Positions 24,703-32,375 of a stretch of DNA of 64,000 bases are shown piece after piece; positions within the stretch are counted from its first letter, which is position 1; each line of letters starts with the position of its first letter. The stretch comes from an uncultured Flavobacteriaceae bacterium (lineage in GTDB: Bacteria > Bacteroidota > Bacteroidia > Flavobacteriales > Flavobacteriaceae): positions 34,828 to 98,827 of the forward strand of contig CANMRV010000010.1 in NCBI GenBank assembly GCA_947500435.1, written 5' to 3'. The position numbers and the translations under genes were made by a program. The notes beneath the pieces were generated by a model. The model had not been told where the DNA came from. It saw nothing but the letters and a program-made list of their open reading frames with translations, and did no database searches.

Positions 24703-26301
24703 TCAAACATTTCCTAGTACAAGGTACAAAATTACAGTAAACAGCACCAAAAAGAGGCTAAACGGCTTGGCATATTTCCATGGAGTAAGATTCAACACAC
24801 CCGCATCTTGCATTTCGAATGGTTCGTCCTTTGGTAGAAGCAACGAAGCTATATGCATAATCAAAATATTCAATACAAACTCAATGCCCCAAATATGAAC
24901 AAAGTGCAGATTCACTTCTAGCACGTAGTACATGATTACATAGAAAAAGAGTCCGAAAACCAACCCAACTTTTGCCCCAGAAGCGGAAACTTTTGGAAAA
25001 AGAAAACCAGCAATAACAACACTAGCTATTGGTATGAAAAAGATACCATTGAGCTGCTGTAGCAGTTGGTACAATCCGTCAGGGGCGTTCGCGACAAATG
25101 GAGCAATCGCGATTGCAAAAATGGCGAGAAGCGCTGATGTCCATTTTCCGATTTTGACCAATTTCTTTTCCCCGGCATCCTTAGAAATATATCTTTTAAA
25201 AATACCCAAGCTAAATACCGTAGCTGCACTATTCAAAGCGCTATTAAATGTACTAAGTATGGCACCCATCATTACAGCAACGAAGAATCCTGTTAACCAA
25301 AGCGGCAATACTTTCTTGACCAAAAGTGGATAGACAGTGTCAGGATTGTCGTATAAACTTTCACCGAAATAATAAAAACCAATTATTCCCGGCAGCACAA
25401 TAACCAACGGAATTAGAATTTTCAAAAATCCTGTAAAGAGCAATCCTTTTTGAGCTTCCTTTAGATTGACAGCTCCTAAAACCCTTTGAATGATAGACTG
25501 GTGCATCGTCCAGAAATAAATTTGGTTGACCATTAAGCCTGTAAATAAAACCTCAAAAGGTAGAATGGCAGATCGCGCCCCTTCCCCTACTCCTGATTCC
25601 CTGCTGACCACATTAAATTTCTCGGGACTATTCTCAAAAACTCTTGTCAAACCATCCAAGGGATTCCCATCACCAATACTCAGTAATGCCAAAATAGGAA
25701 CGAGCAACCCCGCCACAAGCAATCCGAAGCCATTAATCGTGTCAGTATAAGCTACCATTTTGAGTCCCCCGAAAATGGCATAAACCGCCCCAATTACACC
25801 AACTACTAGAATTGTGACCCATATACCTTCTTTTTGAGTGATATTCAATAAGTCTGAGATTTCGAAAATTGCTTCGATATTCAAAGCTCCTGTATACAAA
25901 ACTATAGGAAGTAAAGTAGCGACAAAGGAGATAATCAATAGAAGCGCGACCAGCGTTCTTGTAAGTCCATCAAACCGTTTTTCTAGAAATTCGGGAATGG
26001 TGGTCAATCCCATTTTTAGATATCGGGGAACAAAATACAATGCCGCTATTACCAAAGCCAATGCAGAAGTAACTTCCCAAGCGACAATAATAGCTCCATT
26101 CCTATAGGATGAGCCATTCATCCCGACCAAATGTTCTGTTGAAATATTTGTCAGAAGCATCGACCCTGCGATAATAATTCCCGTTAAGGACCTACCTCCC
26201 AGAAAATATCCATCCTTCGTATTTAGTTTATCTCTACGAAGCTTCCAGGTCGCATAAAAGGCTACAAATCCAGTAAATAGAAGAAAAGTTAGTAAGGCCA
26301 T
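24703..26301 (-). CDS. Sodium:solute symporter, probable inositol or sugar transporter
   Basis: 532 residues from ATG 26301 (MALLTFLLFTGF); the start at 26379 would add 26 residues of leader. The SSS family pattern is clear: KDGYFLGGRSLTG, IIAGSMLLTNISTEHLVGMNG in helix 2, YAIFGGLKMVAYTDTING, and MMGAILSTFNSALNSAATV in helix 9. About 14 membrane segments are present. The sequence resembles the SGLT-like YidK branch of solute:sodium symporters. Placement 75 nt upstream of inositol oxygenase on the same strand suggests inositol uptake, which is inference only. Confidence 0.9.
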   Translation of the reverse strand: MALLTFLLFTGFVAFYATWKLRRDKLNTKDGYFLGGRSLTGIIIAGSMLLTNISTEHLVGMNGSSYRNGAIIVAWEVTSALALVIAALYFVPRYLKMGLTTIPEFLEKRFDGLTRTLVALLLIISFVATLLPIVLYTGALNIEAIFEISDLLNITQKEGIWVTILVVGVIGAVYAIFGGLKMVAYTDTINGFGLLVAGLLVPILALLSIGDGNPLDGLTRVFENSPEKFNVVSRESGVGEGARSAILPFEVLFTGLMVNQIYFWTMHQSIIQRVLGAVNLKEAQKGLLFTGFLKILIPLVIVLPGIIGFYYFGESLYDNPDTVYPLLVKKVLPLWLTGFFVAVMMGAILSTFNSALNSAATVFSLGIFKRYISKDAGEKKLVKIGKWTSALLAIFAIAIAPFVANAPDGLYQLLQQLNGIFFIPIASVVIAGFLFPKVSASGAKVGLVFGLFFYVIMYYVLEVNLHFVHIWGIEFVLNILIMHIASLLLPKDEPFEMQDAGVLNLTPWKYAKPFSLFLVLFTVILYLVLGNV

Positions 26302-26415
26302 CCTCCTAAAATAAACATATTTTACTTGAGTTTGTGAATAAAAATACTGGAAATCAGGTATTTCATAAAAAACAGGCATTGGCTACTTTAGCCTTAACAA
26401 CAAACAAACTCTATT

Positions 26416-27243
26416 ATGAAATATTCTAAAATACTAATGTGGATTTTCATTGGTGTATTTTTCTCACTAAACGCTCAAAACGCTACAGATCAACTCTATT
26501 TAACTAATGGTGAAACCATTGCCGTAAAAGTGAAAAAAGTGGAACCAAATACTATTACCTATTTTTATTTTGGGGAAGACCTTGAAAACGTTGTTGAAAA
26601 AGATGATGTAATTAAAATAGTCTTTAAAAGTGGGCGTGTGCAAAAATTTTCAGGTGCCTCGATAACCGCAGCTGAAACGAAAAATGCGGATTACGAATAC
26701 CCGCCTATGAAGGCAAATCAAGGCGCCATTTTGCCTTTTGAGTTCATATTCGAAGGAGAACCAAGCCCAGAAGAAGGAAGGGAAGCTCAAGAATACTACT
26801 ATCGTGATTTGAAACGCAAGCCTGAGCGAAACACGATTGCCTATCAAGACCCTGAAATAACCTGGAAACGTTTGCGCAAAGCTGGAATAAACGACGCATC
26901 GCAAATAAAAAATTACGATATGGATGAAATTTCTAAAATCGTGGGGGCCGGTACTCTAGTAAATTCAAAAATTGTAGTTTCTTACCGTTCAACAGTATCA
27001 AATTCCACAGGCTCCAGTACCGTGCGTGTTGACAAAAAAAACAAGGTAAAAGGCTATAGTAGCGAATACAGTACTTCTCGTGATGAGTTCGAAACCATGG
27101 TTTACTTCAAAATTTATGACAAAAATGGAAATAAAGTAATGGATGAAAAACGTCGCCCTTTCATGACAGCTGGCCGTACTGATTACATTCTAACATTGAG
27201 CTACTTTTCAAAACGTACACCGTTCTACCAAAAGAAACGCTAA
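26416..27243 (+). CDS. Exported protein of unknown function
   Basis: 275 residues with signal peptide MKYSKILMWIFIGVFFSLNAQ. The next 60 residues (LYLTNGETIAVKVKKVEPNTITYFYFGED) resemble the short beta domain that opens many exported Bacteroidota proteins of unknown function. After an acidic middle part, the C-terminal region is polar and beta-rich (VVSYRSTVSNSTGSSTVRV, MVYFKIYDKNGNKVMDEKRRPF). There is no lipobox and no T9SS sorting domain. A TACTTTAG box precedes it by about 30 nt. Its stop overlaps that of the convergent putative anti-sigma gene by 4 nt. Confidence 0.75.
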   Translation: MKYSKILMWIFIGVFFSLNAQNATDQLYLTNGETIAVKVKKVEPNTITYFYFGEDLENVVEKDDVIKIVFKSGRVQKFSGASITAAETKNADYEYPPMKANQGAILPFEFIFEGEPSPEEGREAQEYYYRDLKRKPERNTIAYQDPEITWKRLRKAGINDASQIKNYDMDEISKIVGAGTLVNSKIVVSYRSTVSNSTGSSTVRVDKKNKVKGYSSEYSTSRDEFETMVYFKIYDKNGNKVMDEKRRPFMTAGRTDYILTLSYFSKRTPFYQKKR

Positions 27244-27653
27244 CTAGTCACAAGTCTTTTATTCTGCCGTTGTTTTAAAAGGAGAACCTGAATCCATACG
27301 AATAGGGCAATTGTCATGGAGCCATATATAAATGTCGTAGAGAAACCTAATTCTGGTATGTTTAGCGATAAGTTGTAGGAGGTCAATTTATTCAATTGAG
27401 CTGCTGCCAACCAAGTACTTTCAGTATTTGAGCTATTAAAAATCACATATCCGAAAAGAGCTGCCACTGCAGCTATTGTCAAAAACCATGTTGTTTTAGA
27501 AAACAAAGGTTTTGTAACCTGAATGCTATCTTTTTGTTTTGCCACATCGATCTTTGACAAAACTGAATCTGTAAAATCGACTGAAGGTTCTTCCAAACCT
27601 ACCTCTTTGATTGACTTTCTGATAAAATTATCTAACTCTTTATTTTCTTCCAT
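27240..27653 (-). CDS. Putative membrane anti-sigma factor
   Basis: 137 residues from ATG 27653; a TTG three codons upstream is possible. The cytosolic N-terminal 60 residues are charged and helical (ELDNFIRKSIKEVG). Two membrane helices follow: TTWFLTIAAVAALFGYVIF and a second near FIYGSMTIALFVWIQVLLL. The start lies inside the end of the sigma factor gene (14-nt overlap), so translation is coupled. This is the standard arrangement for an ECF sigma factor and its membrane anti-sigma factor. No zinc-binding HxxxCxxC motif is seen, so any sigma-binding domain is of a different type. The role is inferred from position. Confidence 0.75.
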   Translation of the reverse strand: MEENKELDNFIRKSIKEVGLEEPSVDFTDSVLSKIDVAKQKDSIQVTKPLFSKTTWFLTIAAVAALFGYVIFNSSNTESTWLAAAQLNKLTSYNLSLNIPELGFSTTFIYGSMTIALFVWIQVLLLKQRQNKRLVTS

Positions 27654-28224
27654 AGTTACCAAGTATTTCTGGTTCTAATTTATTTTTGAGCAATTCAGCC
27701 AAGCGCTTTCTGCTTCTGAACAAACGGACTTTTACCGTATTTGCCTCTAAATTCATAATATCTGCTATCTCCTTTAATGAGAGTTCTTCAAAATAATGAA
27801 GGGTTATTACAACCGCATCATCTTCTGGCAGCTCGTCAATAGCCTTTTTAATTGCCAGTTTTCGTTCACTAGTTTCAAGACTATCCAATGCATTTTCCAT
27901 ACTAGACAAATGATACACGGTATCAGAATCGATTGAACTCGTTTGCAAACTTCGCTTTTGTTTTTTTAAATAATCCAAACTTCTATAATAGGTTATTTTA
28001 TATAACCAAGTCGAAAACTTTGAATCACCCTTAAAGGTAGTCAAAGCCGTATAGGCTTTTACAAAAACATCTTGTGCAACCTCCTCAGCTTCCTCATGGT
28101 TTTTCAAGACCTTAGCCGCCAATGTAAAAACCATATGTTTATATCGATCTATCAAAACCGAAAACGCTCTGGTTTCGCCATTGATAACGGCATCAATATA
28201 ATGTTGGTCTTCTTTTTGGCTCAT
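27640..28224 (-). CDS. ECF-type RNA polymerase sigma factor
   Basis: 194 residues. Region 2 is at about 20-90 (FSVLIDRYKHMVFTLAAKVL, EEAEEVAQDVFVKAYTAL, FSTWLYKITYYRSLDYLKK). Region 4 is at about 130-185 (LPEDDAVVITLHYFEELSLKEIADIMNLEANTVKVRLFRSRK, a clear HTH). There is no region 1.1 or 3, so this is group 4. It directs RNA polymerase to a small set of promoters. Its own upstream region and the divergent DUF6249 gene carry matching GTAACC-N16-CGTC promoters. The leader between the predicted start site and the ATG is only a few nt. Confidence 0.95.
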   Translation of the reverse strand: MSQKEDQHYIDAVINGETRAFSVLIDRYKHMVFTLAAKVLKNHEEAEEVAQDVFVKAYTALTTFKGDSKFSTWLYKITYYRSLDYLKKQKRSLQTSSIDSDTVYHLSSMENALDSLETSERKLAIKKAIDELPEDDAVVITLHYFEELSLKEIADIMNLEANTVKVRLFRSRKRLAELLKNKLEPEILGNYGRK

Positions 28225-28236
28225 TCTGCTTCATAT

Positions 28237-28262
28237 GACGTATAAATTACGATTCTGGTTAC
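28237..28262 (-). promoter_or_regulatory. ECF-type promoter driving the sigma factor gene
   Basis: On the minus strand GTAACC (28257-28262) is followed after 16 nt by CGTC (28237-28240). This is the usual -35 GTAAC-type and -10 CGTC form of ECF promoters. The ATG is at 28224. Confidence 0.75.
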
Positions 28263-28296
28263 AAGAAATTTCATAAAATTTAAAATTCTTGTAACC
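28257..28296. repeat. Inverted repeat holding both ECF -35 boxes
   Basis: The arms GGTTACAAGAA (28257-28267) and TTCTTGTAACC (28286-28296) are perfect inverted copies separated by 18 nt. Each arm contains the -35 box of one of the two divergent promoters. Confidence 0.8.
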
Positions 28297-28316
28297 TCAA
28301 TTAAAAAGTTGTCGTC
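28291..28316 (+). promoter_or_regulatory. ECF-type promoter driving the DUF6249 gene
   Basis: GTAACC (28291-28296), 16 nt, then CGTC (28313-28316). The spacing is identical to the divergent sigma promoter. The predicted transcript start is about 35 nt before the ATG at 28360. Confidence 0.75.
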
Positions 28317-28359
28317 TTACTGATCAAATGAGTTTATTAATCAATTAAAAAACAATCAC

Positions 28360-28710
28360 ATGGCAGAAGCAATTTTAATACCCATTAGCTTTTTTTTATT
28401 CATTTTCGCGATAGTATATCTCTATTTCACGACTAGAAACAAAGAGCGTATGGCTCTTATTGAAAAAGGAGCTGAGGCAAGTATATTTTTTTCAGAAAAA
28501 AAGAACAGCGGAACATCTACAGGTAAAATTCTCCTTCTCAATTTGGCCTTGTTATTGATTAGCGTCGGGATTGCCATATTTATTGGGGCTGTTCTAGAAG
28601 AGATGAGAGTTCACCCAGATGTAGCGTATCCCGGTACAATTTTCTTCATGGCCGGTATTGGACTCTTGTCTGGTTTTTTCTTAACCAAGAAAATGGACAA
28701 AAGAGAATAG
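28360..28710 (+). CDS. DUF6249 family membrane protein
   Basis: 116 residues with three hydrophobic segments (about 3-24, 51-75, 90-108). The loop ERMALIEKGAEASIFF after the first helix is the DUF6249 signature, shared by small membrane proteins that sit beside ECF sigma/anti-sigma pairs in Bacteroidota. The function is unknown. It is transcribed divergently from the sigma factor and shares its promoter type, so it is a likely member of the regulon. A strong terminator follows. Confidence 0.85.
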   Translation: MAEAILIPISFFLFIFAIVYLYFTTRNKERMALIEKGAEASIFFSEKKNSGTSTGKILLLNLALLLISVGIAIFIGAVLEEMRVHPDVAYPGTIFFMAGIGLLSGFFLTKKMDKRE

Positions 28711-28737
28711 ATCATATTTTCCAAACTAATTCAAAGC

Positions 28738-28764
28738 AAAAGTCGCTGTCTTCAGCGACTTTTT
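28738..28764 (+). terminator. Intrinsic terminator of the DUF6249 gene
   Basis: The stem AAAAGTCGCT/AGCGACTTTT (10 bp) has loop GTCTTC and a T-tract. It begins 28 nt after the stop codon. Confidence 0.9.
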
Positions 28765-28859
28765 AATTTTCATTTTCCCCTTCATTTATTAGAAATTTAA
28801 CTTACAAATAGTCTGATTTCCCTGTTAAATTCGTAGCTTCTATTGATTTTCAAGGAAAA

Positions 28860-29969
28860 ATGGAACTAGACTACAATATATTTTCTGTCTTGCACTTACT
28901 AGGCTGTTTACAAGGAATTCTTTTAGGCCTTTTGCTAATCTTTTTGAATAGAAGAAAATACAGAAGTACTTTCTTCCTCGGGTTGCTTATTATACTTTTT
29001 ACACTAATGAGACTTCACCCCACATTGCAACAGATAAATTTTTATGAGTATTATCCTAGTTTATTCCGACTGCCGTTTAATTTTTATTGGTTAATCTATC
29101 CTTTATTTTTTATTTATTCATATCGGGTTTCTATGCTTGCCGATCAAAAAATACCATACTGGGTGCTTTATCCTGGCATGATAGCTTTTGTAATTAATAT
29201 TATAATATTTCTTCAACCCTATGAAACCAAATTGGCAATAGATCAAAGTCTTTGGTTTAAAGCTTATCTTATTGCCGGTATTGTTTACTCTTTCTGTATT
29301 GGAATTTGGAATTTAATTCTCGTAAATAAACACCAACTGTTGGTGAGAGATCATTTCTCAAGAACCCAACTAAGGGAATTGAAATGGGTTCGCCATTTTT
29401 TGATTTTTAGTTTTGTGGCCTATCTCGTCTATTTCCCCTTTTATTATTTGCTCCCCGAAAATATATATTCAAAAATATTTGTTTTGATAATTGATTATGT
29501 CACCATGTATTGGATATTTTTCTTCGGACTAATTCAACGTAACGTGCTATCTATTCTTTCTGAAAACGGATATTATAGTATTCAAAAGAAAGAAGTAAAA
29601 CAAAAAACGTTACAACCTCACAATGAAAATCTTGCGGCACTTTTCAATAAAATAGATGAACATATGAAAAGCTCTGAAAGTTATGTTCAAAGTGAATTGA
29701 CAATCGTAGATATTGCCAAAGATTTGCAAATACATACTAAGCAAATTTCTACGGCTATTAACAAAATACAGAATCAAAATTTTAATAGTTATATAAATCA
29801 ATTTCGGATTGAAAAAGCTATTAATTTACTTCGAGAAGAAGATAGTACCTTGAGTATCGAAGGCATTGGCTACGAAGTTGGTTTTCATAGTAAAAGTGCC
29901 TTTTATGCGGCTTTTAAAAAAATTACCGGCACTACTCCTACTAAATTCAAAGAAAAGAACGCTGCCTGA
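28860..29969 (+). CDS. AraC-family regulator with N-terminal membrane domain
   Basis: 369 residues. The first 240 form seven or so hydrophobic segments (LHLLGCLQGILLGLLLIFL, FYWLIYPLFFIYSY, MYWIFFFGLIQRN). The C-terminal 100 residues are an AraC-type double helix-turn-helix (LTIVDIAKDLQIHTKQISTAIN, IEGIGYEVGFHSKSAFYAAFKKITG). Membrane-bound AraC regulators of this kind are common in Flavobacteriaceae. They presumably sense an envelope signal and bind DNA from the membrane. The ligand is unknown. No partner gene is close. Confidence 0.92.
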   Translation: MELDYNIFSVLHLLGCLQGILLGLLLIFLNRRKYRSTFFLGLLIILFTLMRLHPTLQQINFYEYYPSLFRLPFNFYWLIYPLFFIYSYRVSMLADQKIPYWVLYPGMIAFVINIIIFLQPYETKLAIDQSLWFKAYLIAGIVYSFCIGIWNLILVNKHQLLVRDHFSRTQLRELKWVRHFLIFSFVAYLVYFPFYYLLPENIYSKIFVLIIDYVTMYWIFFFGLIQRNVLSILSENGYYSIQKKEVKQKTLQPHNENLAALFNKIDEHMKSSESYVQSELTIVDIAKDLQIHTKQISTAINKIQNQNFNSYINQFRIEKAINLLREEDSTLSIEGIGYEVGFHSKSAFYAAFKKITGTTPTKFKEKNAA

Positions 29970-30006
29970 TTTTTACTGTCCTTCCCCTTATTTTCAATCT
30001 TAATTC

Positions 30007-30081
30007 AGTCCTGATTCCTGATAGTGGATAGGATTATCCAAAAAATCTTAAAATTGGTTCTAAAGTCCGAAATCAGGACTT
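30007..30081 (+). repeat. Competing inverted repeats in the leader of the 64-residue gene
   Basis: AGTCCTGATT (30007-30016) is complementary to AATCAGGACT (30071-30080). The same right-hand segment can instead pair locally as AAGTCC/GGACTT (30063-30068 with 30076-30081). The two folds exclude each other. Confidence 0.45.
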
Positions 30082-30149
30082 CTCTCACCTTGATTTATTA
30101 GGATAGTCTATGCTATTGTTAAGATATTTGCAAGCCGAAAAAAAGGAAG

Positions 30150-30344
30150 ATGAAAGTTGGTGATAGATTTTTTTGGATTGTGTTGACAGGGATTTGGTCC
30201 ATTTTTATTTTATGGGAATACCAAATACACGAATTGACCGAATCCCTTTTGTCCCAGATTATTAGGTACGACCTTTTGATACTACCTATTTTAGTTTTGT
30301 TTACAGCATATGCTGTTTATGAGAAAAGAAAAAATAGAAACTAA
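30150..30344 (+). CDS. Small membrane protein of unknown function
   Basis: 64 residues. Two hydrophobic segments (about 8-22 and 41-55) are joined by a polar loop with HELTESLLSQ, and the C-terminus is very basic (EKRKNRN), which places it inside by the positive-inside rule. An AAAAAAAGGAAG run with some Shine-Dalgarno character precedes the ATG. I do not recognise a family. Codon usage looks ordinary, but with no neighbour in the same operon the call rests only on composition. Confidence 0.5.
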   Translation: MKVGDRFFWIVLTGIWSIFILWEYQIHELTESLLSQIIRYDLLILPILVLFTAYAVYEKRKNRN

Positions 30345-30463
30345 TTGAATGATCAAAAGAACAAATTTGGAATAAAGAACTAGATGATGTTGATAGCTTA
30401 ACCTCATAATTACCCCCGAATTTCAGCTAAGGCCAAAACAAGGGTTTGAAATTCCCCCCCCCG

Positions 30464-30527
30464 ATAACTTTCCATGAACTGGAAGGTTATTACCAAAACC
30501 ACCGCATTAATTTGTGGTGGTTTTTTT
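30464..30527 (+). terminator. Two adjacent hairpins; the second is a terminator
   Basis: Hairpin 1: ATAACTTTCCA/TGGAAGGTTAT (30464-30490, 11 bp, one G-U pair). Hairpin 2: AAAACCACCGC/GTGGTGGTTTT (30495-30524) followed by more T residues, so it is terminator-like. A run of nine C residues lies just before. The MOSC gene starts 11 nt after. Confidence 0.65.
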
Positions 30528-30538
30528 ATCTTTAGAAA

Positions 30539-31171
30539 ATGCAAGTAATTTCAACCAATCTTGGAACTTCCACTACTTTCCTTTGGAATGGAAAAGAAGA
30601 GCAAACAGGCATTTTTAAAAAGCCAGTTTCACAAGCACTTTTTTTAAATACAAATGATGTTTCTAACGACATCGTTATTGATCGTGTTCATCATGCGGGT
30701 ATCAATAAGGCTTGCTACTTGTTCGCTTCAGATAATTACCCCTATTGGAAAGAACTATATCCAGAGTTAGATTGGGACTGGGGAATGTTCGGTGAAAACC
30801 TAACCATCGAAGGATTGGATGAATCGACCATGCGTGTCGGTAACATTTATAAACTAGGAACTGCTTTGGTTCAAGTATCACAACCACGTGAACCCTGTTA
30901 TAAATTAGGTATCCGTTTTGGGACACAAGATGTATTGCGGCAATTTATTGATCATAACAAGCCGGGTACTTATGTGCGAATTCTAGAAGAAGGAGAAGTT
31001 AAAACTGGGGATCGATTAGAACTGGTGGAACAATCAGAAAATACACTTACTACGCAACAATTCTACGAATTAATGTTTATGCGAGAGAAGCCGAAAGAAC
31101 TACTAGCGCTATTTATGAGTAATCCCTCTGTGCCCAAATATAAAAAAGAACGTTTCAAAAAATTCCTTTAG
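30539..31171 (+). CDS. MOSC domain protein (YiiM-like)
   Basis: 210 residues. The MOSC core is visible: FLNTNDVSNDIVIDRVHHAGINKACYLFA, WDWGMFGENLTIEGLDE, and the catalytic-type Cys in REPCYKLGIRFG. The fold matches YiiM/YuaD-type proteins, which handle molybdenum-cofactor sulfur or reduce N-hydroxylated bases such as 6-hydroxylaminopurine. The C-terminal part carries the 3-alpha domain (TTQQFYELMFM). It is likely cytosolic. The DoxX-like gene starts two bases after its stop and is probably cotranscribed. Confidence 0.92.
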   Translation: MQVISTNLGTSTTFLWNGKEEQTGIFKKPVSQALFLNTNDVSNDIVIDRVHHAGINKACYLFASDNYPYWKELYPELDWDWGMFGENLTIEGLDESTMRVGNIYKLGTALVQVSQPREPCYKLGIRFGTQDVLRQFIDHNKPGTYVRILEEGEVKTGDRLELVEQSENTLTTQQFYELMFMREKPKELLALFMSNPSVPKYKKERFKKFL

Positions 31172-31173
31172 CA

Positions 31174-31533
31174 TTGAATTATCCTTGGCACCTTTACTTA
31201 ATGGTTGTGATTTATGTCATCGCCGGTATTATGCATTTTGTTAGACCCAAAATGTACCTGCGTATTTTACCAGGGTACTTACCCGGACATAAGGCCTTAG
31301 TCGCAATTAGTGGCGTGGCAGAAATTGTCATCGGTATTGCACTTTGCTTTCCAGAGACCAAAAATTTCGCCATTTATGCTGTCATCGTTATGTTGACCTT
31401 CTTTTTACCGGCCCATTTTCATATGCTTTTTAATAAGAAAGCTTCGATGGGAATAGCTAAATGGGTACTAATAGCTAGAATACCACTACAATTTGCTCTG
31501 ATGTTTTGGGCGTATTGGTATTTGCGATACTAA
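31174..31533 (+). CDS. DoxX-like membrane protein
   Basis: 119 residues if translation starts at TTG 31174. The next ATG (31201) would remove nine residues and cut into the first helix, so the TTG start is favoured. Four membrane helices are visible. GIMHFVRPKMYLRILPGYLPG follows helix 1, here noted for its HF..P..Y.RI.P pattern, which is typical of MauE/DoxX-like proteins. Its role is unknown; family members have been linked to redox or membrane stress. It follows the MOSC gene directly. Confidence 0.82.
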   Translation: MNYPWHLYLMVVIYVIAGIMHFVRPKMYLRILPGYLPGHKALVAISGVAEIVIGIALCFPETKNFAIYAVIVMLTFFLPAHFHMLFNKKASMGIAKWVLIARIPLQFALMFWAYWYLRY

Positions 31534-31566
31534 AAAAAGCCCTCAAAGTAACACGCTTTGAGGGCT
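31532..31566 (-). terminator. Terminator for the minus-strand secreted protein gene
   Basis: The stem AGCCCTCAAAG/CTTTGAGGGCT (11 bp) has a 7-nt loop. On the minus strand it is followed by seven T residues. It also lies just after the DoxX-like stop codon, but the plus side lacks a T-tract. Confidence 0.85.
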
Positions 31567-31592
31567 CAAAATATAAACTAACTTAGTCAACT

Positions 31593-32177
31593 TTACTCTA
31601 CAGTGACATATTCAAAATAAGTGTCATCTTTACTTTTAACCAAAATCGTATAACTATCTTCAAAAGCATTTTTGAAGTTGAATGTTTTTTCGATTAACAT
31701 TTCGTCAGCTATAGTTTCTTGAAATAAAGAGCGACCTTCACTATCCATTACGGTTATTTTCACCACATCTTTCTCAAGATTCAATAGATTTAGGAAAACT
31801 CGTCCATCTTTTTTTCTAAAAATGGGTTTCGAATTTTCTTTCCTTTCCCTTATCATGATCTCGGAATCATCTACGGTAAATCCAAAAACTACTTCCTTCA
31901 AAGAGTCTTCTACTTCTAAGAAATAATCACCTTCAGGAAGGTTTTGCAAATCAAACTTTTTTGCGTAAATATTTCCAATTGCTATTCTTTCGGTGTATAT
32001 AATTTCACCGTTAGTATCAACTATACTAACAACCGTTTGTTCAGATGTTATGTCCATTTCAAAATTTAGACTTTTCTCCGTATTAGGAGTCAAACTAAGT
32101 TTTGGCTCTTTAGCCCAACCTGTTGCCGCTGCAAACATTAAAGCTACTACTGCGATTGATCTTACTACCTTTTTCAT
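31593..32177 (-). CDS. Secreted beta-sandwich protein (DUF3244-like)
   Basis: 194 residues with signal peptide MKKVVRSIAVVALMFAAATGWA. The mature part contains two similar beta-sandwich halves: TVVSIVDTNGEIIYTERI..LPEGDYFLEVED and VVKITVMDSEGRSLFQETI..FEDSYTILVKS. This V.I.D..G..I..E....G.Y.L.V pattern is that of DUF3244 and of T9SS type A-like folds, but the final strand motif is not a standard sorting signal. Surface or periplasmic location is likely, function unknown. A TAGTTTTG box lies at 32214-32221 on the minus strand. Confidence 0.78.
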   Translation of the reverse strand: MKKVVRSIAVVALMFAAATGWAKEPKLSLTPNTEKSLNFEMDITSEQTVVSIVDTNGEIIYTERIAIGNIYAKKFDLQNLPEGDYFLEVEDSLKEVVFGFTVDDSEIMIRERKENSKPIFRKKDGRVFLNLLNLEKDVVKITVMDSEGRSLFQETIADEMLIEKTFNFKNAFEDSYTILVKSKDDTYFEYVTVE

Positions 32178-32329
32178 AATTTTAAATTTTAGGGTTACTA
32201 TTAATCAACACCCCAAAACTACTTCCATAATTTCGAGTCCACTACCACAGCATTTTCTAATTTGTGTTCTATTTTACCCAATCAAAACCCAATAAATTCA
32301 TAAAAAGGTAATATTGTACATATTTGAGG

Positions 32330-32337
32330 TAATTTTG
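32330..32337 (+). promoter_or_regulatory. Candidate -7 box (TAATTTTG) of the AraC regulator gene
   Basis: A perfect TAnnTTTG match 38 nt before the ATG. A second match, TAACTTTG at 32364-32371, is too close to the start to be the main promoter. Confidence 0.42.
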
Positions 32338-32375
32338 CATAGAAAGGGGAATTTCTAACGAAGTAACTTTGTAGT

